From Sulfitobacter sp. M39 (GTDB lineage: Bacteria; Pseudomonadota; Alphaproteobacteria; Rhodobacterales; Rhodobacteraceae), in the NCBI RefSeq assembly GCF_021735935.1, contig NZ_WMDZ01000001.1, positions 1,116,001 through 1,180,000 of the forward strand: a DNA stretch of 64,000 nt, read 5' to 3'. The notes under the pieces were generated by a model. It saw only the letters and a program-made list of their open reading frames with translations. It was not told where the DNA came from and ran no database searches. A program made the translations under genes and the position numbers. Positions 27,204 through 36,672 of the stretch are shown here, one piece after another (position 1 is the first letter of the stretch; each line of letters opens with the position of its first letter).

Positions 27204-28276
27204 GGGCGCACCCCGCAGCTTTCCAATCCTGCCAGCAAGGTCGCGGTGGCCGTGGGAAGCAGATGATGTTGCGCAACAAAATCGCGGGCGGCTTGGGCGC
27301 GTGTGTGGCGTAGGGTTGTATCCGACAGCAGCGCTGTGATCTGTGCGGCAAGCGGCGCGGTGCCGCTTGCCGGCGAGGGATAGGGGCCGGGGGCCAGCAC
27401 ATCGCGCACGCCGGGGCGGTCTTGGGCCACGACGGGCAGGCCGGCGGCCTGCGCCTCCAGATAGGCAAGGCCAAAGGCTTCGTTCACACCGGGCCAGAAC
27501 AGCAGCGACGCATGACGATAGGCGGCGGCCATGGCGTCTGCATCAAGCTCCCCAAGAAACCGAACCGCGTCGCCAAAGGGGGCCAGCATCGTCTCTATCT
27601 CGGTGCGGGCGGGGCCGTCACCCGCGATATCCAACCGCCAGCTGTCTGCTGGCAGCAGCGCCAGCGTCTCCGCGATGATCTGATACGAGGCGCGTTTGTC
27701 CCCGTCGCGCAGCATGCCGACAGCCAGCATCGGGCCATCCAGCGCGGACGGCGGCGGCAAAGCGCCCTGTGCGAGAAACGGCGGCAGATGCACCAGCCGC
27801 TGCCCCGCGGTCTGATCGCGGCGCAGCGTCTCGGCATCGCGGTGCGTGAGGTAAAAGATCACATCCGCCGCGTCGCTTGCGGCCTCGGCGGCTTGGGCGA
27901 AACCGGCCCACGGGCCTGTCAGCCGTTTGCGCGCGCGGCTGGATTCGACCAGCAGATAGGGGATGCCAAGGGCGCGGGCGACGGCGGGGCCGATCAGGTC
28001 GGGGGCCTTGTAATAGTTGTGATAGGTGATCCACGCCTGCCAGCCTTCGGTGCGACCGCGGGCGATGGCTTGAGTCACTTCGGCCTCGGCAGCGTTGAAA
28101 AGCATGGCCTGCGCCGCGCTGTCTCCCGCCCCATCGCGGCTGCGCAGGGTGCTGGCGACTGCGACCGTCGCGCCCCCCTGTTGCAGCGCGGCCATCAACC
28201 CACGCGCCATCGCCCGATCCCCCGAGGGTACCGGATGATCAGGGGACTTTAACGGAGCGTAGAACGCAAGCCGCAT
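27200..28276 (-). CDS. Glycosyltransferase family 4 protein
   Basis: 358-residue GT-B enzyme. The N-terminal substrate region starts MRLAFYAPLKSPDHPVPSGDRAMARGL. The C-terminal donor domain shows VGMLRDGDKRASYQIIAETLALL, LDIAGDGPARTEIE and the EX7E-type motif NEAFGLAYLEAQAAGLPVV (about residues 264-282), characteristic of retaining GT4 enzymes. It shares one base with the upstream gene and 4 with the downstream one. Part of the six-gene cassette; donor and acceptor unknown. Confidence 0.85.
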   Translation of the reverse strand: MRLAFYAPLKSPDHPVPSGDRAMARGLMAALQQGGATVAVASTLRSRDGAGDSAAQAMLFNAAEAEVTQAIARGRTEGWQAWITYHNYYKAPDLIGPAVARALGIPYLLVESSRARKRLTGPWAGFAQAAEAASDAADVIFYLTHRDAETLRRDQTAGQRLVHLPPFLAQGALPPPSALDGPMLAVGMLRDGDKRASYQIIAETLALLPADSWRLDIAGDGPARTEIETMLAPFGDAVRFLGELDADAMAAAYRHASLLFWPGVNEAFGLAYLEAQAAGLPVVAQDRPGVRDVLAPGPYPSPASGTAPLAAQITALLSDTTLRHTRAQAARDFVAQHHLLPTATATLLAGLESCGVRP

Positions 28277-29523
28277 CAGCCGCCCTGTGCGAGCATTGCC
28301 GTCAGCCGTTTGTGTAGCTGGCGAATGCCGGGGGCCATGGTGAACTCTGCTTGCAGCCGGTCATGGGCGGCTTCGGCCAGCCGAGGGCCAAGCGATGGAT
28401 CCTCCGCAAAGCGCTGCATCGCTTCGGCAAGGGCGGCGGGGGCATCGTCGCTTAGCACGCCGGTGGTGCCGCTGGTGATGAACTCGGGGATGGCCGATAC
28501 GGGGGTGCTGAGCAGCGGAAGCTTCTGGCTTGCCGCTTCCATCAGCACATTGGGCAGCCCGTCACGGTCACCGTCCTTGGCAATGCGCGAGGGCAGCACG
28601 AACAGATCGGCGGCGCGCATGGCCGCGATCACCTCTGGCTGGTCGCAGGCCCCGCGCCAAGTGATCCGGTCGTTGATCCCGTGCGTTTCAGCGCGTGTTT
28701 TCATCGGTTCCGACAGGTCCCCGCCGCCGATATGGGTCCAGTGCCAGTCAAACTCATTCGGCAGCAGCGCCAGCGCGTCGATCAGGTTGTCAAAGCCCTT
28801 CTTCTCGACCATGCGCCCGACAGACATCATCTGGAACGGATCGCTTTTGGCCCGTTGGACCCGGGTTGGCGGTTCGGGGAAACGCGCCAGATCTAGCCCG
28901 TGGTAGACCAGATCAATCCGCTCCGGGGCGGAGGTTAGCTTACGCAGATGTTGCGCGTTAAAGTCCGTGCAGGTGGCACCAAAGGCGGCACCGTGGCTGG
29001 CGGGGTCCAGCTTTTCGCGCAACTCCCATTCGGGCGAGGTCCAGATGTCCTTGGCGTGGGCAGAAAAGCTCCACGGTAGGCCCCGCAGGATCGCGGCATA
29101 GCGCGCGACCGAGGACGGGGTGTGCAGGAAATGCGCATAGATGCCGCGGGTCTCGGCGGGGAGCTCATGTGCCATGACGCAAGCCTGACCAAAGCGGCGG
29201 CGGCGGTTAGGGGTATCGTCGCGGGCGAGGTCTTGTTGGAAAACCGCCCGTGCCGCGTCGTAACCGGGCATGGCTTTCGCGGCCTCTTGTGCCGCGGCCA
29301 CACGTTCGGGATCGTCGCGCAGATATTCCGGCAAATAGCGCACACGCGCTTGCAGCCGGTCGTGCAACGGGTGGGTTTTCGTGTCGGTCGGATGGCGCAA
29401 CGACCAGATGTCGAACCGCAGACCGGCTTCTTCAAGGGCGACGAGTTCCTGCGCGATGAAGGTCTCGGACAGGCGCGGCCAGCCTTTGACCACAATGGCG
29501 AGAGGGGCGGGGGTGTCGGTCAT
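28276..29523 (-). CDS. Glycosyltransferase family 4 protein (WcaL/AmsK-like)
   Basis: 415-residue GT-B enzyme resembling exopolysaccharide glycosyltransferases such as WcaL. It has GWPRLSETFIAQELVALEEAGL near residues 14-33, KDIWTSPEWELREK in the middle, and donor-site blocks MMSVGRMVEKKGFDNLIDAL and FVLPSRIAKDGDRDGLPNVLMEAASQKLPLL, an EX7E-like motif. No signal peptide; cytoplasmic. It overlaps the first cassette gene by 4 bases. The WcaL resemblance hints at a polysaccharide product, but no polymerase or flippase is present. Confidence 0.85.
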   Translation of the reverse strand: MTDTPAPLAIVVKGWPRLSETFIAQELVALEEAGLRFDIWSLRHPTDTKTHPLHDRLQARVRYLPEYLRDDPERVAAAQEAAKAMPGYDAARAVFQQDLARDDTPNRRRRFGQACVMAHELPAETRGIYAHFLHTPSSVARYAAILRGLPWSFSAHAKDIWTSPEWELREKLDPASHGAAFGATCTDFNAQHLRKLTSAPERIDLVYHGLDLARFPEPPTRVQRAKSDPFQMMSVGRMVEKKGFDNLIDALALLPNEFDWHWTHIGGGDLSEPMKTRAETHGINDRITWRGACDQPEVIAAMRAADLFVLPSRIAKDGDRDGLPNVLMEAASQKLPLLSTPVSAIPEFITSGTTGVLSDDAPAALAEAMQRFAEDPSLGPRLAEAAHDRLQAEFTMAPGIRQLHKRLTAMLAQGG

Positions 29524-30725
29524 GCGCCACCGCCCATCAGGGCGCGGCCCCGTTCAACCACCACGTCAAGCCCGTCCAGCAGCCCGTCTGCACCGGCTTG
29601 CGAGGGTTTGTTCTGATGCGGCAGGTTGCGGATTGCGGCGATCATCGCCTGCGGCGTCATGCCATCACGGGTTTCTTCCAGCATGCGGACGAGCCCAAGC
29701 TCTTCGGCGCGGCTGGCGCGGATCCATTGTTCCAACCGGGGCACGGTGCGCGGCACGATGACGGCGCGTTTGTCAAAAGACAGCACCTCGCAGAAGGTGT
29801 TGTAACCGCCCATGCAAACCACGCCTTCGGCCCCGACATAAAGCTGTTCGATCCGGCTATCAAAGCCAAGCGCGGTCACCCGCCCGCCCAGCTTGGCCAC
29901 CCGCGCGTCAAAGGCGTCGCGGACGTCGCCGGACAGGAAGGGGCCGTAGATCAGCTTGGCATTCGGCGTCAGGTCGGGGTCTTGCTCGTAGGCGTCCAGC
30001 ACCAGTGACACCATCGCGGCACCGTCCCCGCCGCCGCCGGGGGTAATCAGCACATAGGGCTCTTCGGCGGGGGGTGTTTCGTCCGGGGCCTCGCGGCGCA
30101 GATAGCCGGTCCAATGCATCCGGTCGTGGGCGGCCTGCGACAGCGGCAGCCCCTTGGTCGGATCATAGACATCTCGCATGCCGTAGACCCAAATCTCGTC
30201 ATAGTATTTCTCGGTCGCCTCAACCGCGCCTTTGCGTTCCCATTCGGCGGCTAGCACTTCGGGTTCGTCCAGCACGTCGCGCAGGCCTAGCACAACTTTG
30301 GTGTTGCCATGCTCGCGCAGCCAGTCAAGGCTAGGCAGCAGTTCCCCGCGAAAGCCCGTCGGCTCTTTATCCACGATCAGCAGATCGGGGGTGTATTCCT
30401 CGATCGCGGTGCGGATCAGGCCGGCCCGCAGGGAGGTGACCTCGTCGATATCAAGGCCAAGCGTTTGCGCCACATAGCTGCCGTCGGCCAGCTTCGTCAC
30501 GCCGGGAAGGCGGATGTGGTCGACGCCTTTGGGAAAGGTGAAACGCCCTGCGACGGGCGATCCTGTCAGGATGATGGCCGAGGCATCTTCGTCCCCGTCC
30601 ATCAAGGCGGCAGCCAGTGCGCGCGACCGCCGTAAGTGGCCCAATCCAAAGGTGTCGTGGCTATAGAATAGCACCCGCCGCGCTGGTTTGCCATCGCGGG
30701 CGTTGTTCGAGACCGTCTGGCGCAT
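29520..30725 (-). CDS. Glycosyltransferase-like protein, first gene of the cassette
   Basis: 401 residues with a GT28/MurG-like start VLFYSHDTFGLGHLRRSRALAAAL (about residues 18-41). A DEPEVLAAEWERKGAVEATEKYYDEIWVYGMRDVYDPT block follows. The C-terminal nucleotide-sugar half has VLITPGGGGDGAAMVSLVLDAYE and VCMGGYNTFCEVLSFDKRAVIVPRT. It begins a chain of six genes that overlap by 1-4 bases. The glycine-rich nucleotide site argues for an active transferase; acceptor unknown. Its promoter must lie in the 30726-31136 gap. Confidence 0.82.
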   Translation of the reverse strand: MRQTVSNNARDGKPARRVLFYSHDTFGLGHLRRSRALAAALMDGDEDASAIILTGSPVAGRFTFPKGVDHIRLPGVTKLADGSYVAQTLGLDIDEVTSLRAGLIRTAIEEYTPDLLIVDKEPTGFRGELLPSLDWLREHGNTKVVLGLRDVLDEPEVLAAEWERKGAVEATEKYYDEIWVYGMRDVYDPTKGLPLSQAAHDRMHWTGYLRREAPDETPPAEEPYVLITPGGGGDGAAMVSLVLDAYEQDPDLTPNAKLIYGPFLSGDVRDAFDARVAKLGGRVTALGFDSRIEQLYVGAEGVVCMGGYNTFCEVLSFDKRAVIVPRTVPRLEQWIRASRAEELGLVRMLEETRDGMTPQAMIAAIRNLPHQNKPSQAGADGLLDGLDVVVERGRALMGGGA

Positions 30726-31136
30726 GGGCCGATCCTAACTTAGTCAAATATCCTTGGCCGCACCTATCAGTCTGGCGGCTAGAAAGCGTTTATTGTCGAA
30801 GGCAGGTGAACCCGTCCCGCCCGATGCACCCAGAAACCGAATACACTCACATCACCTTGGTCTGCCGGTCGAACAGGCCAGTGGAAATACCTTAGGCATC
30901 TATGGCGAACATGTCATGCATTTCAGCACCTTCCGCCGTCGCCGCCCCTGAATGGGCTGCGAAAACCGGCGTTTGAGCGGGGCAGGCCCGTGGAAAGATG
31001 CGGCGCGTGTCATATTCGGCGTCCTTCGCGGTTCATCGTCAGGGAGAGTAGGTGGGGCCGGGGGGTTAAGATTGCAATGGCACGGGGGGCGCCTTAGCGT
31101 CTCAAGACTGCTCCCCAAGGCCATGAGCGAGGACAT
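30726..31136. other. Divergent intergenic region between the glycosyltransferase cassette and the large MscS gene
   Basis: 411 bases without a supportable gene or RNA. I see no riboswitch, tRNA, terminator or strong palindrome. The part next to 31136 is GC-rich with G-runs, and the part next to 30726 is more AT-rich (AACTTAGTCAAATATCC). It must hold two divergent promoters. Confidence 0.4.
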
Positions 31137-33569
31137 ATGCGGCATTTCATCTTCACCCTTCTTTTGTCGCTGTGGGTCTTGCCCTTTGCCAACGCCGCGA
31201 CGGCGCAAGGGGTTCTGTCCCTTTTGCCAACAGCGCAGGAAACTGCCGTCAGCGATACAGAAGGCGACGCCGCACGTCTGCAAGAGGTCATCAGACAAGC
31301 CGCTGAAAGCGGGGTGAGCGTGGTGGTGGTCGATAGCGCGGGCCAATTGTTGAACCAGCCCGCACCTGCCCAACCGGCCGAGGGCGACCAGCAAGAGGCG
31401 GCGCTGGCCAAGGAAACCTCACCGCTGATGCACCTGCAGGAACGGGGCAACCGGTTCCGCACTGCCTTGATCGAACGCATCGTGCAGTTGCCCGACGCGA
31501 TCAACGAGGTGATCTATATTCTGCGGGCCGCCAGCCCGGACGGCACGCTATGGGCTTTTGGCGAGACGCTGCTGGTGGCGCTCGCGCTGTTCGCCGTCGG
31601 GGCCGTGGTCGAGGTAGAGCTGTTTGGCAAGCGCATGGTGCGCGGCTTCGTCACCGCCAAAGTGCAGGCGAACCCCGTCGGCTATACCGAAAAGATGCCG
31701 TTTCTGGTGTTTCGGTTTTTCATGGGGATCATCGGCGTTTTGGTGTCGATGGTGGTGGCCTATATTCTAGGCACGCTGCTGTTTGGACCGCTTAAAGACA
31801 CGGCGATCCAGTTCACTGTCACGCTGATCAACATCGGCTACTTCGTCTGTCGCGTGGCCGCGGGCCTGTGGCGGATGATCCTGTCGCCCTTCCTGTCGCA
31901 ATACCGCATCCCCGTCTTCAGCGACCGCGACGCCAAACGGCTGCACCGCTGGCTGTGGATGATGGCAAGCCTTGATACCGTTGCGATCCTGTTCGGTATC
32001 TGGATTGCAGAACTGGGGCTGAACTATGATGTCTATGCTTTCATCGCCTCCCTGATGTCGGCGGCAATTGTCGTGGCGAATATCCTGATGATCTGGGTCA
32101 ACCGCGGCCCCATTTCAAACGCGCTGCGGCAAGGCAAACCTGCGTCGGAATGCAGCGCCGTGGGGCGTTTTATGTCGCGGGCCTGGGCACCGCTGGTGGT
32201 GACCTATGCGATCTTTGCCTGGTTCGAACTGACCTATGATCTGGTGCTCGAGAACCCAAGCTCCGTGCCTCTGATCGCGGGTGCCTATGGTATTCTGGTG
32301 TCGATCATCGTGGTCTACGGTGTGATCAACTATGCCATTGAACGCGGCTTTGCCCGCGCACGCATGATGCGCCGCTTGAACGAGCTGCGCCGCGAGAAGC
32401 GCGCTGATGTCGCACTTGGTGACGATGCGCCCGAGGCCGCCGGCACTGCGGAAGCGGGTGATACCATGTCGATGAACGAGGCTGACACAGAGGCCGCGAT
32501 GGTGCCACGCCAAAGTCTCACCAGCTTTGAAGGTCTGGCGCGGCGCGTGGCTGGTATCCTCGCCTTTGTTACGGGGGCCTATGCGTTCTTCTATATCTGG
32601 GACACAGAGGCAACGTTGATGGTCGAAAGCCATGCGGACCGGCTGCTGGATGTGATGGTGATCCTGTTTATCGGCTACGTCGTCTATCACGCCTTCCGCA
32701 TCTGGATCGACAGCAAGATCGAGGCAGAAACCGCCGACCAGCCCGAGGCGGAACTGGGCGACGAAGGCAGCGGCGCGTCCTCCGCCAGCCGGTTGGCAAC
32801 ACTGCTGCCGCTGTTTCGCAACTTTGTCCTGATCGTCCTGATCGTAAGCATCGCGCTCATCGTGTTGATGGAATTCGGGATCAATGTCGGCCCACTGTTT
32901 GCCGGTGCGGGGATCGTCGGTGTTGCCGTCGGCTTTGGCAGTCAGGCGCTGGTGCGCGATATCTTCGCCGGCGCGTTTTTTCTGTTCGACGATGCCTTCC
33001 GCAAGGGGGAATACCTTGATGTGGGCGGCGTGAAGGGCACGGTCGAGAAAATCTCGGTCCGGTCGTTCCAGCTGCGCCACCATCTGGGCGCGCTGCACAC
33101 CATTCCCTTTGGCGAGCTGCAGGTGATGACCAACTACAGCCGCGATTGGGTGATCATGAAACTGCCCTTGCGGGTGACCTATGACACCGATGTCGAACGG
33201 GTCCGCAAGCTGATCAAAAAGCTCGGCATCGCGCTGCTGGATGATCCGGTGATCGGCGACAACTTTATCCAGCCGCTGAAATCGCAGGGCGTGATTGAAA
33301 TGCAGGATTCCGCCATGATCATTCGGGTCAAGTTCATGACCAAACCGGGGGATCAATGGCTGGTGCGCAAGAAGGTCTATGAAGAAATCCGAGCCTTGTT
33401 TGAGCGCGAAGGAATCCGCTTTGCCCATCGGGAGGTCACTGTGCGTCTGGCCGACGGCAAGATCAAAGACCTGAGCGACGAGGAACGCGATGCGGTGACC
33501 GCTGCGGCGCAGGCGTCGCTGGAAGAAGAGGCACAGACCGGGCCGGAGCCAGGTGGAGACGACCGATAG
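31137..33569 (+). CDS. Large MscS-type mechanosensitive channel (YbiO-like)
   Basis: 810-residue inner-membrane channel. It starts with a signal peptide (MRHFIFTLLLSLWVLPFANA), then a periplasmic helical region, a multi-helix membrane domain (about residues 140-400), a cytoplasmic insert, and the C-terminal MscS core. The pore helix carries FAGAGIVGVAVGFGSQALVRDIFAG (about 582-606). The beta domain follows with KGEYLDVGGVKGTVEKIS and a C-terminal alpha/beta region. The length and layout fit the YbiO/YnaI/MscK group of large MscS homologues. GAGGA lies only a few bases from the ATG, but the signal peptide supports this start. It follows the gap that diverges to the cassette. Confidence 0.9.
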   Translation: MRHFIFTLLLSLWVLPFANAATAQGVLSLLPTAQETAVSDTEGDAARLQEVIRQAAESGVSVVVVDSAGQLLNQPAPAQPAEGDQQEAALAKETSPLMHLQERGNRFRTALIERIVQLPDAINEVIYILRAASPDGTLWAFGETLLVALALFAVGAVVEVELFGKRMVRGFVTAKVQANPVGYTEKMPFLVFRFFMGIIGVLVSMVVAYILGTLLFGPLKDTAIQFTVTLINIGYFVCRVAAGLWRMILSPFLSQYRIPVFSDRDAKRLHRWLWMMASLDTVAILFGIWIAELGLNYDVYAFIASLMSAAIVVANILMIWVNRGPISNALRQGKPASECSAVGRFMSRAWAPLVVTYAIFAWFELTYDLVLENPSSVPLIAGAYGILVSIIVVYGVINYAIERGFARARMMRRLNELRREKRADVALGDDAPEAAGTAEAGDTMSMNEADTEAAMVPRQSLTSFEGLARRVAGILAFVTGAYAFFYIWDTEATLMVESHADRLLDVMVILFIGYVVYHAFRIWIDSKIEAETADQPEAELGDEGSGASSASRLATLLPLFRNFVLIVLIVSIALIVLMEFGINVGPLFAGAGIVGVAVGFGSQALVRDIFAGAFFLFDDAFRKGEYLDVGGVKGTVEKISVRSFQLRHHLGALHTIPFGELQVMTNYSRDWVIMKLPLRVTYDTDVERVRKLIKKLGIALLDDPVIGDNFIQPLKSQGVIEMQDSAMIIRVKFMTKPGDQWLVRKKVYEEIRALFEREGIRFAHREVTVRLADGKIKDLSDEERDAVTAAAQASLEEEAQTGPEPGGDDR

Positions 33570-33648
33570 CCGCGTCTCGCGCAGTTGTGACATTGAAACG
33601 GCGGCGGCGGGCGCTAGCATCATCTTCACCTGCAACAGGAGAAGTCCC

Positions 33649-34419
33649 ATGAAACAGTCCAGACGCCAATTCCTGACGACCACCGCCGCCACCGCCGGGG
33701 TCGTGACGCTACTGCCCTATGCCGCGCAGGCCGCGGCGCACGGCGGTAATATGTTCCCCATGACCGGCGGCGAGATCAAAGTGCACCCCATCGACCACGC
33801 GTCCTTTGTGATGGAGACGCCAGCCGGCGTGATCTACTGCGATCCCGTGGGCGAGGTCGCCAACTACAGCGATTTTGCCACCCCCGATCTGATCCTGATC
33901 ACCCACGAGCACGGCGATCACTATAACGCCGAAACTCTGGCCGGTGTGGTGGGCGAAAACACGCAGATCCTTACCAATCCTGCCGTCTACGACATGCTGC
34001 CCGAGGCACTGAAAGCCAAGGCGAATGCACTGGCCAATGGCGAGCAAGCGATGTTCAACGAGGTCAAGATCGAGGCGATCCCCGCCTATAACACCACCGA
34101 AGAACGCAAGCAGTTCCATCCGCAGGGGCGCGACAACGGCTATATCGTGAACCTCAGCGATTTCCGCGTGTATATCTCGGGCGATACCGAGGCGACGCCG
34201 GACATGCTGGCGCTAGAGAATATCGATCTGGCGTTCGTTTGTATGAACCTGCCGTTTACCATGGATGCGACCTCGGCCGCGGCTGCGGTATCGACGTTCA
34301 AACCCTCCTTCGTCTACCCCTACCACTATCGTGGGCGCGACGACGGCACGCAAGACCCCGCCGCCTTTGCCGCGATGGTCGGCGAGGGGATCGAAGTCAA
34401 AATGGGCGACTGGTACTGA
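33649..34419 (+). CDS. Tat-exported metallo-beta-lactamase-fold hydrolase
   Basis: 256-residue periplasmic hydrolase. The N-terminus KQSRRQFLTTTAATAGVVTLL is a Tat signal, so it is probably folded with its metals before export. The metal-site motif ITHEHGDHYN and later His/Asp ligands (YISGDTEATPD, FVYPYHYRG) are those of the UPF0173-like MBL subgroup. AGGAG lies 7 bases before ATG 33649; the longer reading frame opening at 33553 overlaps the previous gene and is not supported. The substrate is unknown. Confidence 0.88.
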   Translation: MKQSRRQFLTTTAATAGVVTLLPYAAQAAAHGGNMFPMTGGEIKVHPIDHASFVMETPAGVIYCDPVGEVANYSDFATPDLILITHEHGDHYNAETLAGVVGENTQILTNPAVYDMLPEALKAKANALANGEQAMFNEVKIEAIPAYNTTEERKQFHPQGRDNGYIVNLSDFRVYISGDTEATPDMLALENIDLAFVCMNLPFTMDATSAAAAVSTFKPSFVYPYHYRGRDDGTQDPAAFAAMVGEGIEVKMGDWY

Positions 34420-34428
34420 TCCGGCGCA

Positions 34429-34448
34429 GCGGGGGGCCAGCCCCCCGC
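34429..34448. terminator. Convergent hairpin between the MBL gene and yejE
   Basis: GCGGGGGG (34429-34436) and CCCCCCGC (34441-34448) form an 8-bp stem with a 4-base loop 9 bases after the MBL stop. No T-run, so it may pause or protect 3' ends rather than terminate fully. Confidence 0.5.
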
Positions 34449-34492
34449 ACCCTCCGGGATTTAGACCATTTGGAACTGAAGGCCCCGGTGGG

Positions 34493-35647
34493 TCAGGATT
34501 TATACGGATCAAGACTTGCGCGCAGACCATCGCCCAAGAAGTTGAACGCCAGCACCACGACAATGATCGGCAGCATGGGAATAGCGGTCCACCAGTAGAT
34601 TTCGATGCTCGCTAGATTTTGCGCGTCATTCAGCATGACCCCCCAGCTGACGGCGGGCGCGCGAAGACCCAGCCCCAGAAAGCTAAGCGCGGTTTCCCCG
34701 AGGATCATCGCCGGGATCGACAGGGTCGCGCTGGCGATCAGATGCGACATGAAATTCGGCAACAGATGTTTGCGGATCACCCGCGCGGGGGACGCGCCCA
34801 TCATCTCGGCCGCTTTGACGTATTCCTCTTCACGCAGGCTCAGGAATTTTGACCGCACCGCCCGCGCCAGCCCGGGCCAATCCAGAATGCCGAGGATGAT
34901 CGAGATGATAAAGAACACCGACACCGGCCCCCAGTTCGACGGCACCGCCGCCGAAAGCGCCAGCCAGAGCGGGAGTTCTGGTAGTGACCGTAAGATCTCG
35001 ATCGCGCGGTTGACCAGCCAATCGGTCTTGCCGCCGAAGTAACCGGCCAAAGATCCAAAGAAGATACCCAGCACAAAACTGACCGTGATGCCGATCAACC
35101 CCACCGTCAAAGAAAGCTGCGCACCATAGAGGATGCGGCTGAACACATCGCGCCCCAACCGATCCGAGCCCCAGAGAAACACCGTCGCGCCGTCAGGGGC
35201 GCAAAACAGGTGGGTGTCGCTGGGGATGAGCGCAAAGAGGTGGTAGGTTTCACCCTTACAAAAATACTCAATCTTGCGCGGGTTGCTGGTATCGGTGTCG
35301 TAGACCCAGCGGAAATTCACCAGATCCGCAGTGCCCGTCGTCTCGTATACAAAGGGGCCGATGAAACTGCCCTCGTGCCAAAGGTTGATGCTTTGCGGTG
35401 GCGCGTAGATGTGTTCGGCATTGCGCTCGTTTGGTGTGTAGGGCGCGATGAACCCCGCCACTGGCAGGATCAGATAGCAGAAGGCCAGAAACAGCCCGGA
35501 TACCAGCGCCAGCTTATGCCGCCGGAACTTGCGCCACATGAGCCGTGCGACAGAGGCGTCCATCTCGGCCCGCTCAAGCGCGGAAAGATCGCCGTCGTCG
35601 GTCCAGGGGGTTGTGTCGACAAAGCGGTTGTCCGGCTGGATACTCAT
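34493..35647 (-). CDS. yejE: Peptide ABC transporter permease (YejE-like)
   Basis: 384-residue inner-membrane permease. An N-terminal cytoplasmic stretch and one helix (ALVSGLFLAFCYLILPVAGFIAP) precede a periplasmic insertion and a six-helix core with the EAA motif (EEYVKAAEMMGASPARVIRKHLLP). That layout is the YejE/OppC class, and the insertion makes it longer than OppC. It overlaps yejB by 4 bases as the last gene of the yej-type operon. Confidence 0.9.
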   Translation of the reverse strand: MSIQPDNRFVDTTPWTDDGDLSALERAEMDASVARLMWRKFRRHKLALVSGLFLAFCYLILPVAGFIAPYTPNERNAEHIYAPPQSINLWHEGSFIGPFVYETTGTADLVNFRWVYDTDTSNPRKIEYFCKGETYHLFALIPSDTHLFCAPDGATVFLWGSDRLGRDVFSRILYGAQLSLTVGLIGITVSFVLGIFFGSLAGYFGGKTDWLVNRAIEILRSLPELPLWLALSAAVPSNWGPVSVFFIISIILGILDWPGLARAVRSKFLSLREEEYVKAAEMMGASPARVIRKHLLPNFMSHLIASATLSIPAMILGETALSFLGLGLRAPAVSWGVMLNDAQNLASIEIYWWTAIPMLPIIVVVLAFNFLGDGLRASLDPYKS

Positions 35648-36672
35648 GAGCTGCGTGCCCCGTAACGGATGCGCGGATCAAGCAGGACCAGCAGCATGTC
35701 AGAGATCATCGTGCCGATCAGCGTCAGCAGCGCTACGAACATCAGGATGAACGCCGCGAGGAACTGGTCTTGAGACTTTAGCGCGACCAGCAGATAGGGC
35801 CCGATGGTTTGCAGGCCCAGCACCACCGACACCAGCACAGAGCCCGACACCATCGCAGGCAGCAGGTTCCCGATATCTGCGACAAAGGGGTTGAAGGCCA
35901 CGCGCAGCGGATATTTCGACAGCAGCCGCGCGGGGCCCATGCCCTTGGCCTTGGCGGTCTCCACATAGGGTTTATCAAGTTCGTCGAGCATATTCGCCCG
36001 CAACCGCTGCATCATCGCGGCGGCTCCGGCGGTGCCGATCACAAAGGTCGGGACGATCAGGTGCAGCAGGACGGAGCGTACTTTTTCCCATGACATCGGC
36101 TGGCCCTCAAGCTCGGGGGCCATAAGCCCGCCAATCGGCAGGTCAAAGTATTTATGGCCATAATAAAACAGGATCAGCGCCAGCAGGAAGTTCGGTGTCG
36201 CGAGCCCAAGGTAGCCCAGAAAACCGGCGGTATAATCGACCCAGGTCTCGGATTTGGCGGCGGCGAGCACCCCAAGCGGCAAGGCGATGAGATAGACAAA
36301 CAACACGGCGGCGAGATTGACCAGCACGGTCATCCACAGCGCATCGCCGACGATTTCGCCTACGGGGCGATCGAATTCAAACGACCAGCCGAAATTGCCC
36401 TGGATCAAGCCGGCGAACCCCTGTGGCCCCGGCACCATTCCGACCCAGATCAGGTATTGTTTCCAGATCGGTTCATCCAGCGCGTATTCGTGGCGCAGAA
36501 ACTCGGCCTTGGCGACGCCTTCGGCCTGACCCGTGGCGCGCAGCTCGGCGATCTGGTTCGACAGATAATCGCCGGGCGGCAGGTTGATGATGACGAAGAC
36601 CAGAAGGGAGACCACCCAGAGGGTCAGCAGCATGGTGATGAAACGCCACACGGCGTATCTGAGGAAGATCAT
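35644..36672 (-). CDS. yejB: Peptide ABC transporter permease (YejB-like)
   Basis: 342-residue permease with a first helix near the N-terminus (YAVWRFITMLLTLWVVSLLVFVI), a periplasmic part (NLPPGDYL), and five more helices. The EAA loop is visible as YVETAKAKGMGPARLLSKYPLR. It pairs with YejE as the membrane channel. Its start overlaps the SBP gene by 4 bases and its end overlaps yejE by 4, giving strict co-translation. Confidence 0.92.
   Translation of the reverse strand: MIFLRYAVWRFITMLLTLWVVSLLVFVIINLPPGDYLSNQIAELRATGQAEGVAKAEFLRHEYALDEPIWKQYLIWVGMVPGPQGFAGLIQGNFGWSFEFDRPVGEIVGDALWMTVLVNLAAVLFVYLIALPLGVLAAAKSETWVDYTAGFLGYLGLATPNFLLALILFYYGHKYFDLPIGGLMAPELEGQPMSWEKVRSVLLHLIVPTFVIGTAGAAAMMQRLRANMLDELDKPYVETAKAKGMGPARLLSKYPLRVAFNPFVADIGNLLPAMVSGSVLVSVVLGLQTIGPYLLVALKSQDQFLAAFILMFVALLTLIGTMISDMLLVLLDPRIRYGARSS

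Noticed and set aside
32115..33692. 525-codon open frame on the minus strand opposite the large MscS gene
   Set aside because: It is antisense to a protein with clear motifs, with a composition typical of frame shadows and no ribosome site.
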